From Candidatus Kuenenia stuttgartensis (GTDB taxonomy: Bacteria; Planctomycetota; Planctomycetia; Gemmatales; Gemmataceae): a stretch of DNA of 39,511 nt. Position 1 is the stretch's first letter. Each line of letters starts with the position of its first letter. The position numbers and the translations under genes were made by a program. The notes below the pieces were generated by a model, which did not search any database, was not told the origin of the DNA, and saw only the letters and a list, made by a program, of their open reading frames with translations. The stretch lies in NCBI GenBank assembly GCA_945897965.1, contig CAMDHK010000009.1:1-39511 (forward strand), given 5' to 3'. Below are positions 16,363 to 23,943 of this stretch, piece by piece.

Positions 16363-16374
16363 TATAATTATAAT
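16363..16374 (+). promoter_or_regulatory. Duplicated TATAAT -10 element
   Basis: Two perfect TATAAT hexamers stand back to back (16363-16368 and 16369-16374). A weak -35, TTAACT at 16339-16344, lies 18 bases before the first. The only downstream gene is the sulfatase-fold protein at 16433. The rest of the 16148-16432 gap is AT-rich and also serves as the divergent upstream region of the flavoprotein gene. Confidence 0.4.
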
Positions 16375-16432
16375 TGTATGTTTTGATTGGTGTTACACTT
16401 AACTTTTTTCCATGTGGTTATTAACGATTATT

Positions 16433-17653
16433 ATGAAAGCCTTCATTATTGTTTTAAAAGGGGCCAATACAGCTTTTCTGCCTTGCTATGGCAATAATTG
16501 GACTCAAATGCCAAATATGAATGTCATTGCTGCACAAAGTCTGGTTTTGGATCATTATTATTGCAGTAGTTACGAAGAGGGTGAAATACGAAAGGTATGG
16601 CTTGGTGGGGATTTTCAAACGCCACATCATTTACCAACTAATTTGCCAAGTTGGGCTGAATCTTTAAAAAATAATGGTTGGATCACCGACTTTATAGGCG
16701 CAGATAAGGATACTTTAAGCTTAAACTTCTCTTCCAATTTTACCGGTAAAACGCTGCTAAGATCTAATTCTTCGACCCCGCTTTCTTATCATCAGGCAAT
16801 GATCGAATCAGCAAGTTTTAAAAAACAGGACCAAAACTCTCTGGTTTGGATTGAGGTGCCTTCATTGCTTCCACCGTGGGATGCAGGGAAAGATTTTTTA
16901 GGACCCGTTCAAGAAGAGTTGCAGGATTATTTTCTTAATCGCGAAGAGGTTGCGGAAGATGAGGAGTTTCCTCTGCCAATACTAAACCCTGGAGAAGATT
17001 TTAAGCCAAGCGATGATAAAGAATATCTAGCATTGGCAGCAGGATGTGCAGCAGCTTGGGCCGCGGTGGATGATATGCTGGGTGCAATGGTGGCTTCAAT
17101 TCAAGAGAAGTATGGCGAGGAAGATTTTAGCATCATAATAACATCAGATAGAGGAAGTGCGACTTCGCAGCATGGGGTTTTTGGCACCAAACCAGAATGG
17201 CTTTACAGTGAATTTGCACACCTACCATTTTTGATTTATCAGCCTAAGTCTGGTAAGGGTGGGCAAAGACGAATGGGATATTTTCAGGATGTTGATTTAG
17301 CGCCAACCTTGGCGGATATTTGCGGTATTCCCTTCGAAGAATACAAAGGCAAATCAATCATGCAAACAAAGTTTGTGGAAGAGGGTGGCAGGAAATTTGC
17401 CTACAGTCATGATTCGCAAACGGGTTCAAAAGTTATGAGAACACATTCTAGGGCTTATTTTCTTAAGCCCTCCGAACATGATAAATCAGACCCTTTGATT
17501 AAGTATTTTGTTTTGCCTGATGATATTTTAGAGATTAATGACATTTCTAAAACAGAACTTGCGTATCAGGAAAAAATTGGTGAATCAATTTTGCTATTGG
17601 AGAAGGATGGCCTTTTAGCACAGGAAAAAATCGAAGCTTTATTGGCGAATTAA
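16433..17653 (+). CDS. Sulfatase/alkaline-phosphatase-fold protein lacking key catalytic residues
   Basis: 406 residues. The order of segments is that of the sulfatase family: MKAFIIVLKGANTAFLPCYGNNW at the start where sulfatases have their first metal-binding aspartates, MPNMNVIAAQSLVLDHYY, then FSIIITSDRGSATSQHGVFG near 230-250 matching the SDHG/EHG metal site, and the closing DVDLAPTLADICGIP and KSIMQ segments. The CxPxR formylglycine motif is absent (YYCSSYEEGEIR in its place), the first Asp pair is missing and the SDHG histidine is Arg. True sulfatase activity is therefore unlikely. No signal peptide is seen, so it is probably cytoplasmic. ATG 16412 is an in-frame alternative; neither start has a clear ribosome site. 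It converges on the HIT gene with a four-base overlap. Confidence 0.7.
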   Translation: MKAFIIVLKGANTAFLPCYGNNWTQMPNMNVIAAQSLVLDHYYCSSYEEGEIRKVWLGGDFQTPHHLPTNLPSWAESLKNNGWITDFIGADKDTLSLNFSSNFTGKTLLRSNSSTPLSYHQAMIESASFKKQDQNSLVWIEVPSLLPPWDAGKDFLGPVQEELQDYFLNREEVAEDEEFPLPILNPGEDFKPSDDKEYLALAAGCAAAWAAVDDMLGAMVASIQEKYGEEDFSIIITSDRGSATSQHGVFGTKPEWLYSEFAHLPFLIYQPKSGKGGQRRMGYFQDVDLAPTLADICGIPFEEYKGKSIMQTKFVEEGGRKFAYSHDSQTGSKVMRTHSRAYFLKPSEHDKSDPLIKYFVLPDDILEINDISKTELAYQEKIGESILLLEKDGLLAQEKIEALLAN

Positions 17654-17994
17654 CCTGGTGGCCAACTTAGATTTCTGCCACCTAGCAAATGCATATGAAT
17701 GTGGGGTACTGTCTGCCCGCCGGTTTCTTTGCAATTAATGACCAACCTATAGCCTTTTTCCAACCCAAGATCTTTTGCAATCTTGGTTGCAACCAGATGA
17801 AGATGCCCCATGAGTTGGGCGTCTTCAGGCATTAAATCAGCGTGCGTTTTTATTTCTTTTTTTGGAATTATAAGAATATGAACAGGCGCCTGCGGATTTA
17901 TATCGTTAAATGCAATGCATTCACTATCTTCATGAATTATGGTTACTGGAATTGCCTTCGAGATGATTTTTAAGAATATGTTTTCACTAAGCAT
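17650..17994 (-). CDS. HIT-family (HINT-type) hydrolase
   Basis: 114 residues. Histidine-triad nucleotide hydrolase or transferase of the Hint/PKCI branch, usually acting on adenosine phosphoramidates. The triad HIHMHLL (98-104) has the catalytic histidine in the middle, preceded by GGQTVP; ISKAIPVTIIHEDSECIAFNDINPQAPVH is the Hint N-terminal pattern (positions 11-39). A longer frame begins at 18063, but ATG 17994 has AAGGGG nine bases upstream and starts where homologues start. Divergent from the RNase HII-like gene across 60 bases. Confidence 0.9.
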   Translation of the reverse strand: MLSENIFLKIISKAIPVTIIHEDSECIAFNDINPQAPVHILIIPKKEIKTHADLMPEDAQLMGHLHLVATKIAKDLGLEKGYRLVINCKETGGQTVPHIHMHLLGGRNLSWPPG

Positions 17995-18054
17995 TGTTGG
18001 TCCCCTTGTGTTATAGAATAAACTACCAAATTTCAGAAAGACTTCGAGAACTTT

Positions 18055-19011
18055 ATGAGCCAATTTCAGGGTGCGACGCCGACATGGGTGGTAGGAATGG
18101 ATGAGGCCGGCTATGGTCCAAATCTAGGCCCTTTTGTGATGGCAGGAGTAACTGCGAAGTGGAAGGGAGAGGGCGATTGGGTTGAAGCTTTTAAAAACCT
18201 TTCTCGATCTGCCAAGAAAAAACAGGACTCTAAACCCTTGGTGGATGATTCGAAAAAAGCCTATGCAAAAGAAGGCCTCGAAGGGTTGGAAAAAACTGTC
18301 GCTTCATTCTTTAATACCAAGGAAACACTCGGGGCCTGGCTTAATGAAAAGTCTGTTTTTGGGATAACTGACCTAGCCCACGAATCTTGGTTTAAACCCG
18401 ATGAAAATACGTTCATTCCAGGCATCGACTTTGATGCACTTCATTCCATAAACAGTTTGAATTTTGCTGAGGCCGGGTTCGAATCCTTTGATTGTAGATT
18501 TTTTATCCTGCCTTCACTGGCATTCAATGAGGTTGTTGAAAAAGAAGACAACAAAGGTGCCGTTCTTTCCAAAGGGATGATAAATATCTTCAAGCATTTT
18601 GAATCAAACTTTTCGCAAAATGATTCAATTTACGGATATGTGGACAAGCATGGCGGGAAAAACAATTATTCAGCCACTTTGCAAAACATTTTGAACAAAG
18701 GGTTGATTCTTGCGGGGCAAGAGGGTTTAAGTGAAAGTAATTACAAATCATTTGGTGCGGACCAAAATTGGAATTTCAAAATTCTTCCCAAGGCGGATGT
18801 TAATTACCCTATGGTGGGCCTTGCGAGTATGCTCGCAAAATGGATGCGTGAAAGGTTAATGAAGCAGTTTAATGCCTACTGGGCAGAGTTGGTTCCTGGA
18901 ATTGTACCAACTGCAGGTTACCCAGGTGATGCGCCAAGATTTTACGAATTAATCAAAGAAAAAGCTGCAGCATTGGGACTTAGTAAAGAAAAAGTCTGGC
19001 GAAGCAGATAG
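18055..19011 (+). CDS. RNase HII-like protein, long divergent form
   Basis: 318 residues. Motifs follow the RNase HII/HIII order: VGMDEAGYGPNLGP (D16, E17; compare GIDEAGRGPLAGP), VDDSKK (64-68), SIYGYVDKHGGK (D197 in the third acidic position) and KADVNYPMVGLASMLAKWMRERLM (D248 in the fourth). All four carboxylates of the DEDD set can be assigned, so an RNA-DNA hybrid nuclease activity is plausible. Differences: the Arg/Lys of the GRG motif is Tyr, and an insertion of about 80 residues (80-160) makes it longer than typical RNase HII. Whether it is the only RNase HII of the organism or a paralogue cannot be told here. ATG 18055 lies within the upstream end of the divergent HIT frame. Confidence 0.7.
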   Translation: MSQFQGATPTWVVGMDEAGYGPNLGPFVMAGVTAKWKGEGDWVEAFKNLSRSAKKKQDSKPLVDDSKKAYAKEGLEGLEKTVASFFNTKETLGAWLNEKSVFGITDLAHESWFKPDENTFIPGIDFDALHSINSLNFAEAGFESFDCRFFILPSLAFNEVVEKEDNKGAVLSKGMINIFKHFESNFSQNDSIYGYVDKHGGKNNYSATLQNILNKGLILAGQEGLSESNYKSFGADQNWNFKILPKADVNYPMVGLASMLAKWMRERLMKQFNAYWAELVPGIVPTAGYPGDAPRFYELIKEKAAALGLSKEKVWRSR

Positions 19012-19013
19012 CT

Positions 19014-19319
19014 CTAAAGCTTTTCTATTTTAGTGTGATCGTCTACGGTGAAACTACTTAGTTCGCCGTTGTCTTTGGTGAAATGAACACAAACAACAAC
19101 GATATCGTCTTCAGGGATACGATCGGTTGCTATTCCGGTTGAGAGGAAATTGAAATGCCTAAAGATGCCTTCAACAGGTGCCATCCAAGTTGCAGTGCTG
19201 CCAACTCGAAGTTTGAGAGTAACTCTGATTCTTTGCCCTTTGGTAAGGGAATTTAAAGTATTAGAAATTTCGGGATTAAGGTTCCGTGTGGAAGATTGAA
19301 TCAGTTCTTGATTGCTCAT
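19014..19319 (-). CDS. Small protein of unknown function coupled to ilvN
   Basis: 101 residues, not recognised. No signal peptide or membrane span. The N-terminal third is helical and polar (SNQELIQSSTRNLNPEIS), the rest looks beta-rich: RIRVTLKLRVGSTATW, VEGIFRHFNFL and DIVVVCVHFTKD. Its ATG overlaps the stop of ilvN by one base (TAATG), a sign of translational coupling. It converges on the RNase HII-like gene with two bases between the stops. A link with acetolactate synthase is suggested only by position. Confidence 0.7.
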   Translation of the reverse strand: MSNQELIQSSTRNLNPEISNTLNSLTKGQRIRVTLKLRVGSTATWMAPVEGIFRHFNFLSTGIATDRIPEDDIVVVCVHFTKDNGELSSFTVDDHTKIEKL

Positions 19320-19816
19320 TAATTTCGAACCTCTTTGCTGCCTTTGCCACGAACCAACGCAATTCTGCCAGTTCGGGCTAGTTCAATAATGCCATAGGGT
19401 CGCATGAGATCAATGAAAGCAACAACTTTAGTTTCTTGTCCGCTGATTTCAATAACCAAAGTTTCGGTGCCTATATCAACAACTTTACCTCGAAACATTT
19501 CAACGAGCAAAGATATTTCAACCCTTTGCGTTGGCATAGCCTGAACTTTAATAAGCATTAGGTCGCGTTCGATGAAATTTTCAGAGCTAATATCATCCAC
19601 ACGAACAGCCGTAACGACTTTATCTAATTGCTTTCGAACTTGTTCAAGTTCAGCATTAGTGCCATGAACGACAAAAGTCATTCTGGAAAGATTTTTGTCT
19701 TCGGTCTCGCCCACAGCGAGGCTTTCGATGTTAAAACCACGGGAAGCAAGCATGCCAGAGATATGTGCAAGCACACCGGGTTGATTTTGAACTAAAGCCG
19801 AAAGTACATGACGCAT
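19319..19816 (-). CDS. ilvN: Acetolactate synthase small (regulatory) subunit
   Basis: 165 residues. Contains an ACT domain (about 1-75) starting RHVLSALVQNQPGVLAHISGM, the valine-binding regulatory fold, and a C-terminal domain with MFRGKVVDIGTETLVIEISG. GFNIESLAVG and SRMTFVV are diagnostic. It regulates the catalytic subunit of branched-chain amino acid synthesis. ilvB, normally directly upstream, is absent: a pseudokinase gene stands divergently there. GGAG in TTTGGAGATGTTTT gives the ribosome site for ATG 19816. Confidence 0.95.
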   Translation of the reverse strand: MRHVLSALVQNQPGVLAHISGMLASRGFNIESLAVGETEDKNLSRMTFVVHGTNAELEQVRKQLDKVVTAVRVDDISSENFIERDLMLIKVQAMPTQRVEISLLVEMFRGKVVDIGTETLVIEISGQETKVVAFIDLMRPYGIIELARTGRIALVRGKGSKEVRN

Positions 19817-19972
19817 AAAACATCTCCAAAGTAATAGGGTAGGTATATTAGGAATTTAAGAATTTAGCAATAAGTCTAAGTATTTTTCTTGTGAAATAAT
19901 GGTTTAAATGTTGTAACATCTAACAATGTCTATTAATCAATAAAGCTAATCAAATAATATTTGGGTGCAGAA

Positions 19973-21355
19973 ATGAATATTGACCAAGTAATTCAAACGA
20001 TTACAGAAAAGAAGTTGCTTACCTCCCGCGATGTTGAGGGCGCCAAGCAAAGGTGGTTTGTGGCGAATCGGACTGAGTCTGCCGATGTTAAAATGTTTCT
20101 GAAATGGATGGTTTTGAACAAGTTTTTGAGTGAATTTCAAGCAATGGTGTTGGTGTCTGGGAAAGTATCCGCCCTTACAATTGCAAATTATAAAGTGATC
20201 GAAATAATAAAAATGGGAGCCTATGCAGGTGGTGTGAAAGTACAAAACCCGCTAGGCGAACAATTTGCCTTGCAGTTTGTTAAAGATGAAGTGATAAAAG
20301 ACCCCGCCTTGAATAAGAAGTTTCAGGGTCAATTGCAAATAGGTCTGGAAATAAAGCACCCACATCTTGCAGGTTTGGTCGATAATGGTGAATCAAATGG
20401 GCACAGTTTTATCGTTCGAGAATTTTTGGAGGGCGAAAGCCTCGAAATGATTCTCTCCCGTAGGGGTAAAATACCGCACCAAAATGCTGCAAAAATCATG
20501 GCGATTGTGATGGTTGCCGTGGCCCATGCCCAAGAAAAATCTGTACCATGTGGCAACCTTTCGAATTCGGATGTATTCCTTGCAACGAACAAGAACCAGC
20601 CCAAGGGGCCAAAAACAGTCAAGGTTGCCAACGCCTTTATTTCTCCTGACATGATTGCTACCGAAGTTAAGGTTTCTCCGGAAGGGAATATTGTTCCTTC
20701 AAACAGTGGAGCAAGCTTTACTGGTCTAAAGGATTTGACCTTGGCAGAAGAGAATTTTCGGGTTGGTAAATTGCTTTATAGTGCTATAGCAGGGAAATTA
20801 TCTGCTGAAGTGGAAGGATCAGGGGTTTTTCCCGCACTCACTTCCATTACGCCTGAAGTCCCTGAAGAGTTGGCAGCATTAGTTGATCAGATGGTTTCTC
20901 CTTCTGTTTCAGACAGGCCTGCAAAAATTGCTCATGCTGCAAAAGCTCTACGCGTTTCTTTGGCAGCCGAGGAAGAAGCGCTTGCTGGCCGTAACGAAGA
21001 ATATATTGCTGTTCCTTATGTGCCTACCATGCCTAATTTTGAAGCGACTCAACCCGCAAGCCCGAAAGTTAAAAAAGTTTCAACTGTGCGCCCTGATGTT
21101 TCTGAAGATGATGAAGAATTTTCAATCCAGAAGCTCATTGCAGAATTCAACCCCGATATAAGGGATCTGACATTTTTAGGATTGGGATCGGTACTTAGCC
21201 TTTTAATTGTTGCTTTTTTGCATCTGATCACAGGCTGGCATTTTATGAGCTTAGTTTGTCTTATTATGGGCGGTGTAATTTCCTACAGTGTTGAATCTTT
21301 TTGTAATTGGCGCAACTCTCAGAATAATGATTCCCAATCGGCTGAGGATTATTAA
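19973..21355 (+). CDS. Membrane-anchored Ser/Thr pseudokinase
   Basis: 460 residues. The fold order is that of a Hanks-type kinase: LGEQFALQFVKDE as the beta-3 strand, HPHLAGLVDNGESNGHSFIVREFLEGESL as the hinge region (129-157), and a helical C-lobe to about 330. Every catalytic signature is changed: the VAIK lysine is Q101, the helix-C glutamate position is Q120, HRDLKPSN reads CGNLSNSD (193-200) and DFG reads NAF (220-222). Phosphotransfer is therefore unlikely. An N-terminal helical domain (1-75) precedes it; the C terminus has an acidic linker and two hydrophobic spans (about 402-421 and 423-440). The start is ATG 19973 rather than TTG 19961. It converges with a four-base overlap on a multi-pass membrane protein gene. 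Confidence 0.75.
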   Translation: MNIDQVIQTITEKKLLTSRDVEGAKQRWFVANRTESADVKMFLKWMVLNKFLSEFQAMVLVSGKVSALTIANYKVIEIIKMGAYAGGVKVQNPLGEQFALQFVKDEVIKDPALNKKFQGQLQIGLEIKHPHLAGLVDNGESNGHSFIVREFLEGESLEMILSRRGKIPHQNAAKIMAIVMVAVAHAQEKSVPCGNLSNSDVFLATNKNQPKGPKTVKVANAFISPDMIATEVKVSPEGNIVPSNSGASFTGLKDLTLAEENFRVGKLLYSAIAGKLSAEVEGSGVFPALTSITPEVPEELAALVDQMVSPSVSDRPAKIAHAAKALRVSLAAEEEALAGRNEEYIAVPYVPTMPNFEATQPASPKVKKVSTVRPDVSEDDEEFSIQKLIAEFNPDIRDLTFLGLGSVLSLLIVAFLHLITGWHFMSLVCLIMGGVISYSVESFCNWRNSQNNDSQSAEDY

Positions 21356-22695
21356 ACAATTGTTTCAATGCGCAGAACATCAAGCCATTGATCACCTGTG
21401 ATCGCTATATTTCTGACGAGGTTTGGCTCATCTGCAAAAAAGGCGATTCCCAGATATATTTTATCTCGCCCCATTTTCACTACACCGTTGGCTAATATCC
21501 AATTCGATTTGGTGCCCTTGGGTTGAGGCACCCTGATATTTTGATTGAAGATTTGGGTGAATCCCTCTGGACTGTATTGCGGTTCCCATATCTTTATTCG
21601 TGGATAGTCTCTGCTCGAAACTTCGCCTAGCCCTGATAGTACATAATCAAGTATGGCTTCGGATTGGCTTTCGCTTAAATCAGGGCCCGAACCGCCTGCC
21701 TTTGCCATAATGATAAGGTATATTCTTGCAGGTATTCCTTTTACGGTCACACGATCTTTACCTGGCCTGTTGATCGGGGGAGTCATTTTAGATAAATCTT
21801 CGAATAGTTCTCCTGCTGCCCATTTTTCGGATGAGAGCAGCAGTTTTTTCTTGTTGGCGTTACCTTTCCTGAATGATCTTTTGATCTTGTACCAAAGCGA
21901 TCTTACCCAAAAGAAAAACACCACACTTAACAAACCAATTACCAGCCACCAGCCTCCAGAATCCAAAAAATGATTTACAGGTGCGGGCAACCTATCGGTT
22001 ATTGGCTTAAGGTTTTCCTTTAACTCCTTGAGTATTGGGTCAGCTCTTTCATGCACTGCATGAAGGCCGGTTTTTACGGTTTCATTGGTCTCACTTATCG
22101 CCTCTTTTGCTTTATCATTGGATACCACTGCTTCGTATTTATCATGAAGCGTTTGCATATCAATATGCAGTCCGGAAGAATGGCCCATGAGCCCTGAGGA
22201 AAAATGCAATACATTGCTGATGATGAAGAATGCAAAAAGATTGGCGGCCCATTGAGCTACAAAGATAAATAACGCTTTTCGAAATGGAATCGTAAGAAAG
22301 AAAACTTGCAATATTCCTGCAATCGCTATCACGATAAATACAAGGGTGTATCGAATAAACGGAATGACAGAAACAACGGCCCATTTAATTGGTAGTGCAG
22401 TAAATAGCCATTGCGAAAAGCCGAACCCGGGTTGCCCATAGGGAGTCCGCTGAATCGATTTGAGATCTTTGATTGCTAATAAAACGAGGTAAGAAAGCAC
22501 ATCAAAGGCAAGATAAGCTCCCAATGCCACAGCAGGAACAATGAACATTGCTCTTCCGTAGGAAGGCATTTCCTCATTAAACAGGCTCAGGCAAGTTCTT
22601 AAAATATATGCAGAAACAGGAAGGCCGATTACCAAAAGGGTAATAAATGAAACCCATTGAGCCTGGGTCAGATTGTGGTGCAAAAGGCTATCCAT
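21352..22695 (-). CDS. Multi-pass membrane protein of unknown function
   Basis: 447 residues, not recognised. Four hydrophobic stretches in the N-terminal half (about 14-35, 48-76, 105-137 and 141-165; the longest could be two spans), an extracytoplasmic or cytoplasmic polar segment with coiled-coil character (175-240), a further span (249-268) and a soluble C-terminal domain of about 180 residues with KDRVTVKGIPARIYLIIMA and YPRIKIWEPQYS, which looks beta-rich. TTG 22722 is open in frame, but ATG 22695 has AGGA seven bases upstream. Its stop overlaps that of the pseudokinase gene. Confidence 0.7.
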   Translation of the reverse strand: MDSLLHHNLTQAQWVSFITLLVIGLPVSAYILRTCLSLFNEEMPSYGRAMFIVPAVALGAYLAFDVLSYLVLLAIKDLKSIQRTPYGQPGFGFSQWLFTALPIKWAVVSVIPFIRYTLVFIVIAIAGILQVFFLTIPFRKALFIFVAQWAANLFAFFIISNVLHFSSGLMGHSSGLHIDMQTLHDKYEAVVSNDKAKEAISETNETVKTGLHAVHERADPILKELKENLKPITDRLPAPVNHFLDSGGWWLVIGLLSVVFFFWVRSLWYKIKRSFRKGNANKKKLLLSSEKWAAGELFEDLSKMTPPINRPGKDRVTVKGIPARIYLIIMAKAGGSGPDLSESQSEAILDYVLSGLGEVSSRDYPRIKIWEPQYSPEGFTQIFNQNIRVPQPKGTKSNWILANGVVKMGRDKIYLGIAFFADEPNLVRNIAITGDQWLDVLRIETIV

Positions 22696-22785
22696 GGCGA
22701 TTCCTAGATGAGTAACCAGCAAAGTGGTTGACCATTAAATTAGACCAAAATTAGTTTACCAAATTGCAATCGATTAAAAAATGAA

Positions 22786-23148
22786 TTATTCGTCCCGGTT
22801 GACTGATTCCGGAGTAAAAGCAGGAAGGCAGATTGCGATATATTCTGCACCATCTTTTTCCGGTGTGCTGTAGCGAATCCATTCTCCTGCAAAAGTTTGG
22901 ATTGCCTGCCCCGCCTTTATAATGTTTAGGCCAGTTTTTGTTTCAACATGCATGCAGCCTTTTAATACAAGGGTGTATTCATCGAATTCAGGAGTTTGGC
23001 CCGGTTCCGACCATCCTTGAGGGCTTATCATTTTGGCAATACTGATGTTGGAATCTGAAGAGGTAATTTTACCAAAGAATTCTTGAATGATTTTATTGCC
23101 TGTGCCTGCAGCTTCGATTTGAATGGGATTCGAGATAATTTTTGGCAT
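22786..23148 (-). CDS. Cupin-domain protein
   Basis: 120 residues, single small beta-barrel. Cupin pattern: SEPGQTPEFDEYTLVLKGCMHVET for motif 1 and IKAGQAIQTFAGEWIRYSTPE for motif 2. The usual metal-binding histidines of motif 1 are mostly replaced (EFDEYTLVL), so a metal enzyme is uncertain; EutQ-like or ligand-binding roles are possible. Only one base separates its ATG from the dedA stop, so it is in the same operon and probably coupled. Confidence 0.75.
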   Translation of the reverse strand: MPKIISNPIQIEAAGTGNKIIQEFFGKITSSDSNISIAKMISPQGWSEPGQTPEFDEYTLVLKGCMHVETKTGLNIIKAGQAIQTFAGEWIRYSTPEKDGAEYIAICLPAFTPESVNRDE

Positions 23149-23149
23149 T

Positions 23150-23851
23150 TTACCCTGCTTTACTTTGGAGGTCAGTACTCAGATCCTTGGCATTAAGAGT
23201 CGTTTTTTTTGCAGCATAGCGACTTTGAACAAATTCGTAGACCAATGGTAAAATTGAAATAAAGATGACTCCAAGAATTACCACTTCAAAATTCTTTTTA
23301 ACCCATGGTATTTGCCCAAACAAGACGCCCGCACCCATGCAAAGCCCCACCCATGCAATGGCACCAATCACATTGTAAGCTAAAAATGTTGGGTAAGTCA
23401 TTTTGCCTATGCCTGCGACAAAAGGGGCAAAGGTGCGAATAATTGGGACAAATCTTGCTAAAATAATCATTTTCTTTCCATACTTTTCGTAGAACCCCTG
23501 AGCTTTCAATAGGTGATCTTTGTTTAGCAAAAAGGATTTTTCAAATTTGAATACTCTGGGCCCTGTCCAATATCCCAAAGAATAATTTACAGCGTCCCCT
23601 AAAACTGCTGCGACTAAAAGCGTAACCGCCATAGCTGGAAGATTTAATTCGCTATTGATCGACATACACATTGCGCCTAGGGTAAATAGCAATGAGTCGC
23701 CTGGAAGAAATGGGGTAACTAGCAAGCCTGTTTCGCAAAAAATGATTCCAAACATGGCTAAATAAAACCATGGTCCCATGGTCCCAACTAGATCATTAAG
23801 ATGCACATCTAAATGCCTGATAAGATCAACGAAATATAAAATCCAATCCAT
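23150..23851 (-). CDS. DedA-family membrane protein
   Basis: 233 residues. DedA (YqjA/YohD-like, SNARE-associated/VTT domain) inner-membrane protein; relatives act as lipid flippases or transporters that support envelope homeostasis. Diagnostic segments: IFCETGLLVTPFLPGDSLLF (39-58), with the acidic residue and PGD of the re-entrant loop; a GYWTGPRVF stretch; and ARFVPIIRTFAPFVAGIGKM with the essential arginines. About five hydrophobic segments. The start MDWILYFVDLIRHLDVHL matches the usual N terminus, with AGG upstream. It lies 92 bases after zwf. Confidence 0.93.
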   Translation of the reverse strand: MDWILYFVDLIRHLDVHLNDLVGTMGPWFYLAMFGIIFCETGLLVTPFLPGDSLLFTLGAMCMSINSELNLPAMAVTLLVAAVLGDAVNYSLGYWTGPRVFKFEKSFLLNKDHLLKAQGFYEKYGKKMIILARFVPIIRTFAPFVAGIGKMTYPTFLAYNVIGAIAWVGLCMGAGVLFGQIPWVKKNFEVVILGVIFISILPLVYEFVQSRYAAKKTTLNAKDLSTDLQSKAG

Positions 23852-23943
23852 GGAATCCTGCCTTTTGTCTGGAGCTAAAGTTTCAGCTTTAGGCAGTAGC
23901 GTAACGCTTTTGTAAATCTGGGCAAGGCCAATAAGAAACTTGG

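Noticed and set aside
16433..17653. Active sulfatase
   Set aside because: No CxPxR/SxPxR motif, first Asp pair absent and no signal peptide.
23875..23892. CTAAAG-TTTCAG-CTTTAG inverted repeat between zwf and dedA as a terminator
   Set aside because: No T-tract follows on the minus strand and the stem is only six pairs; it may be chance.
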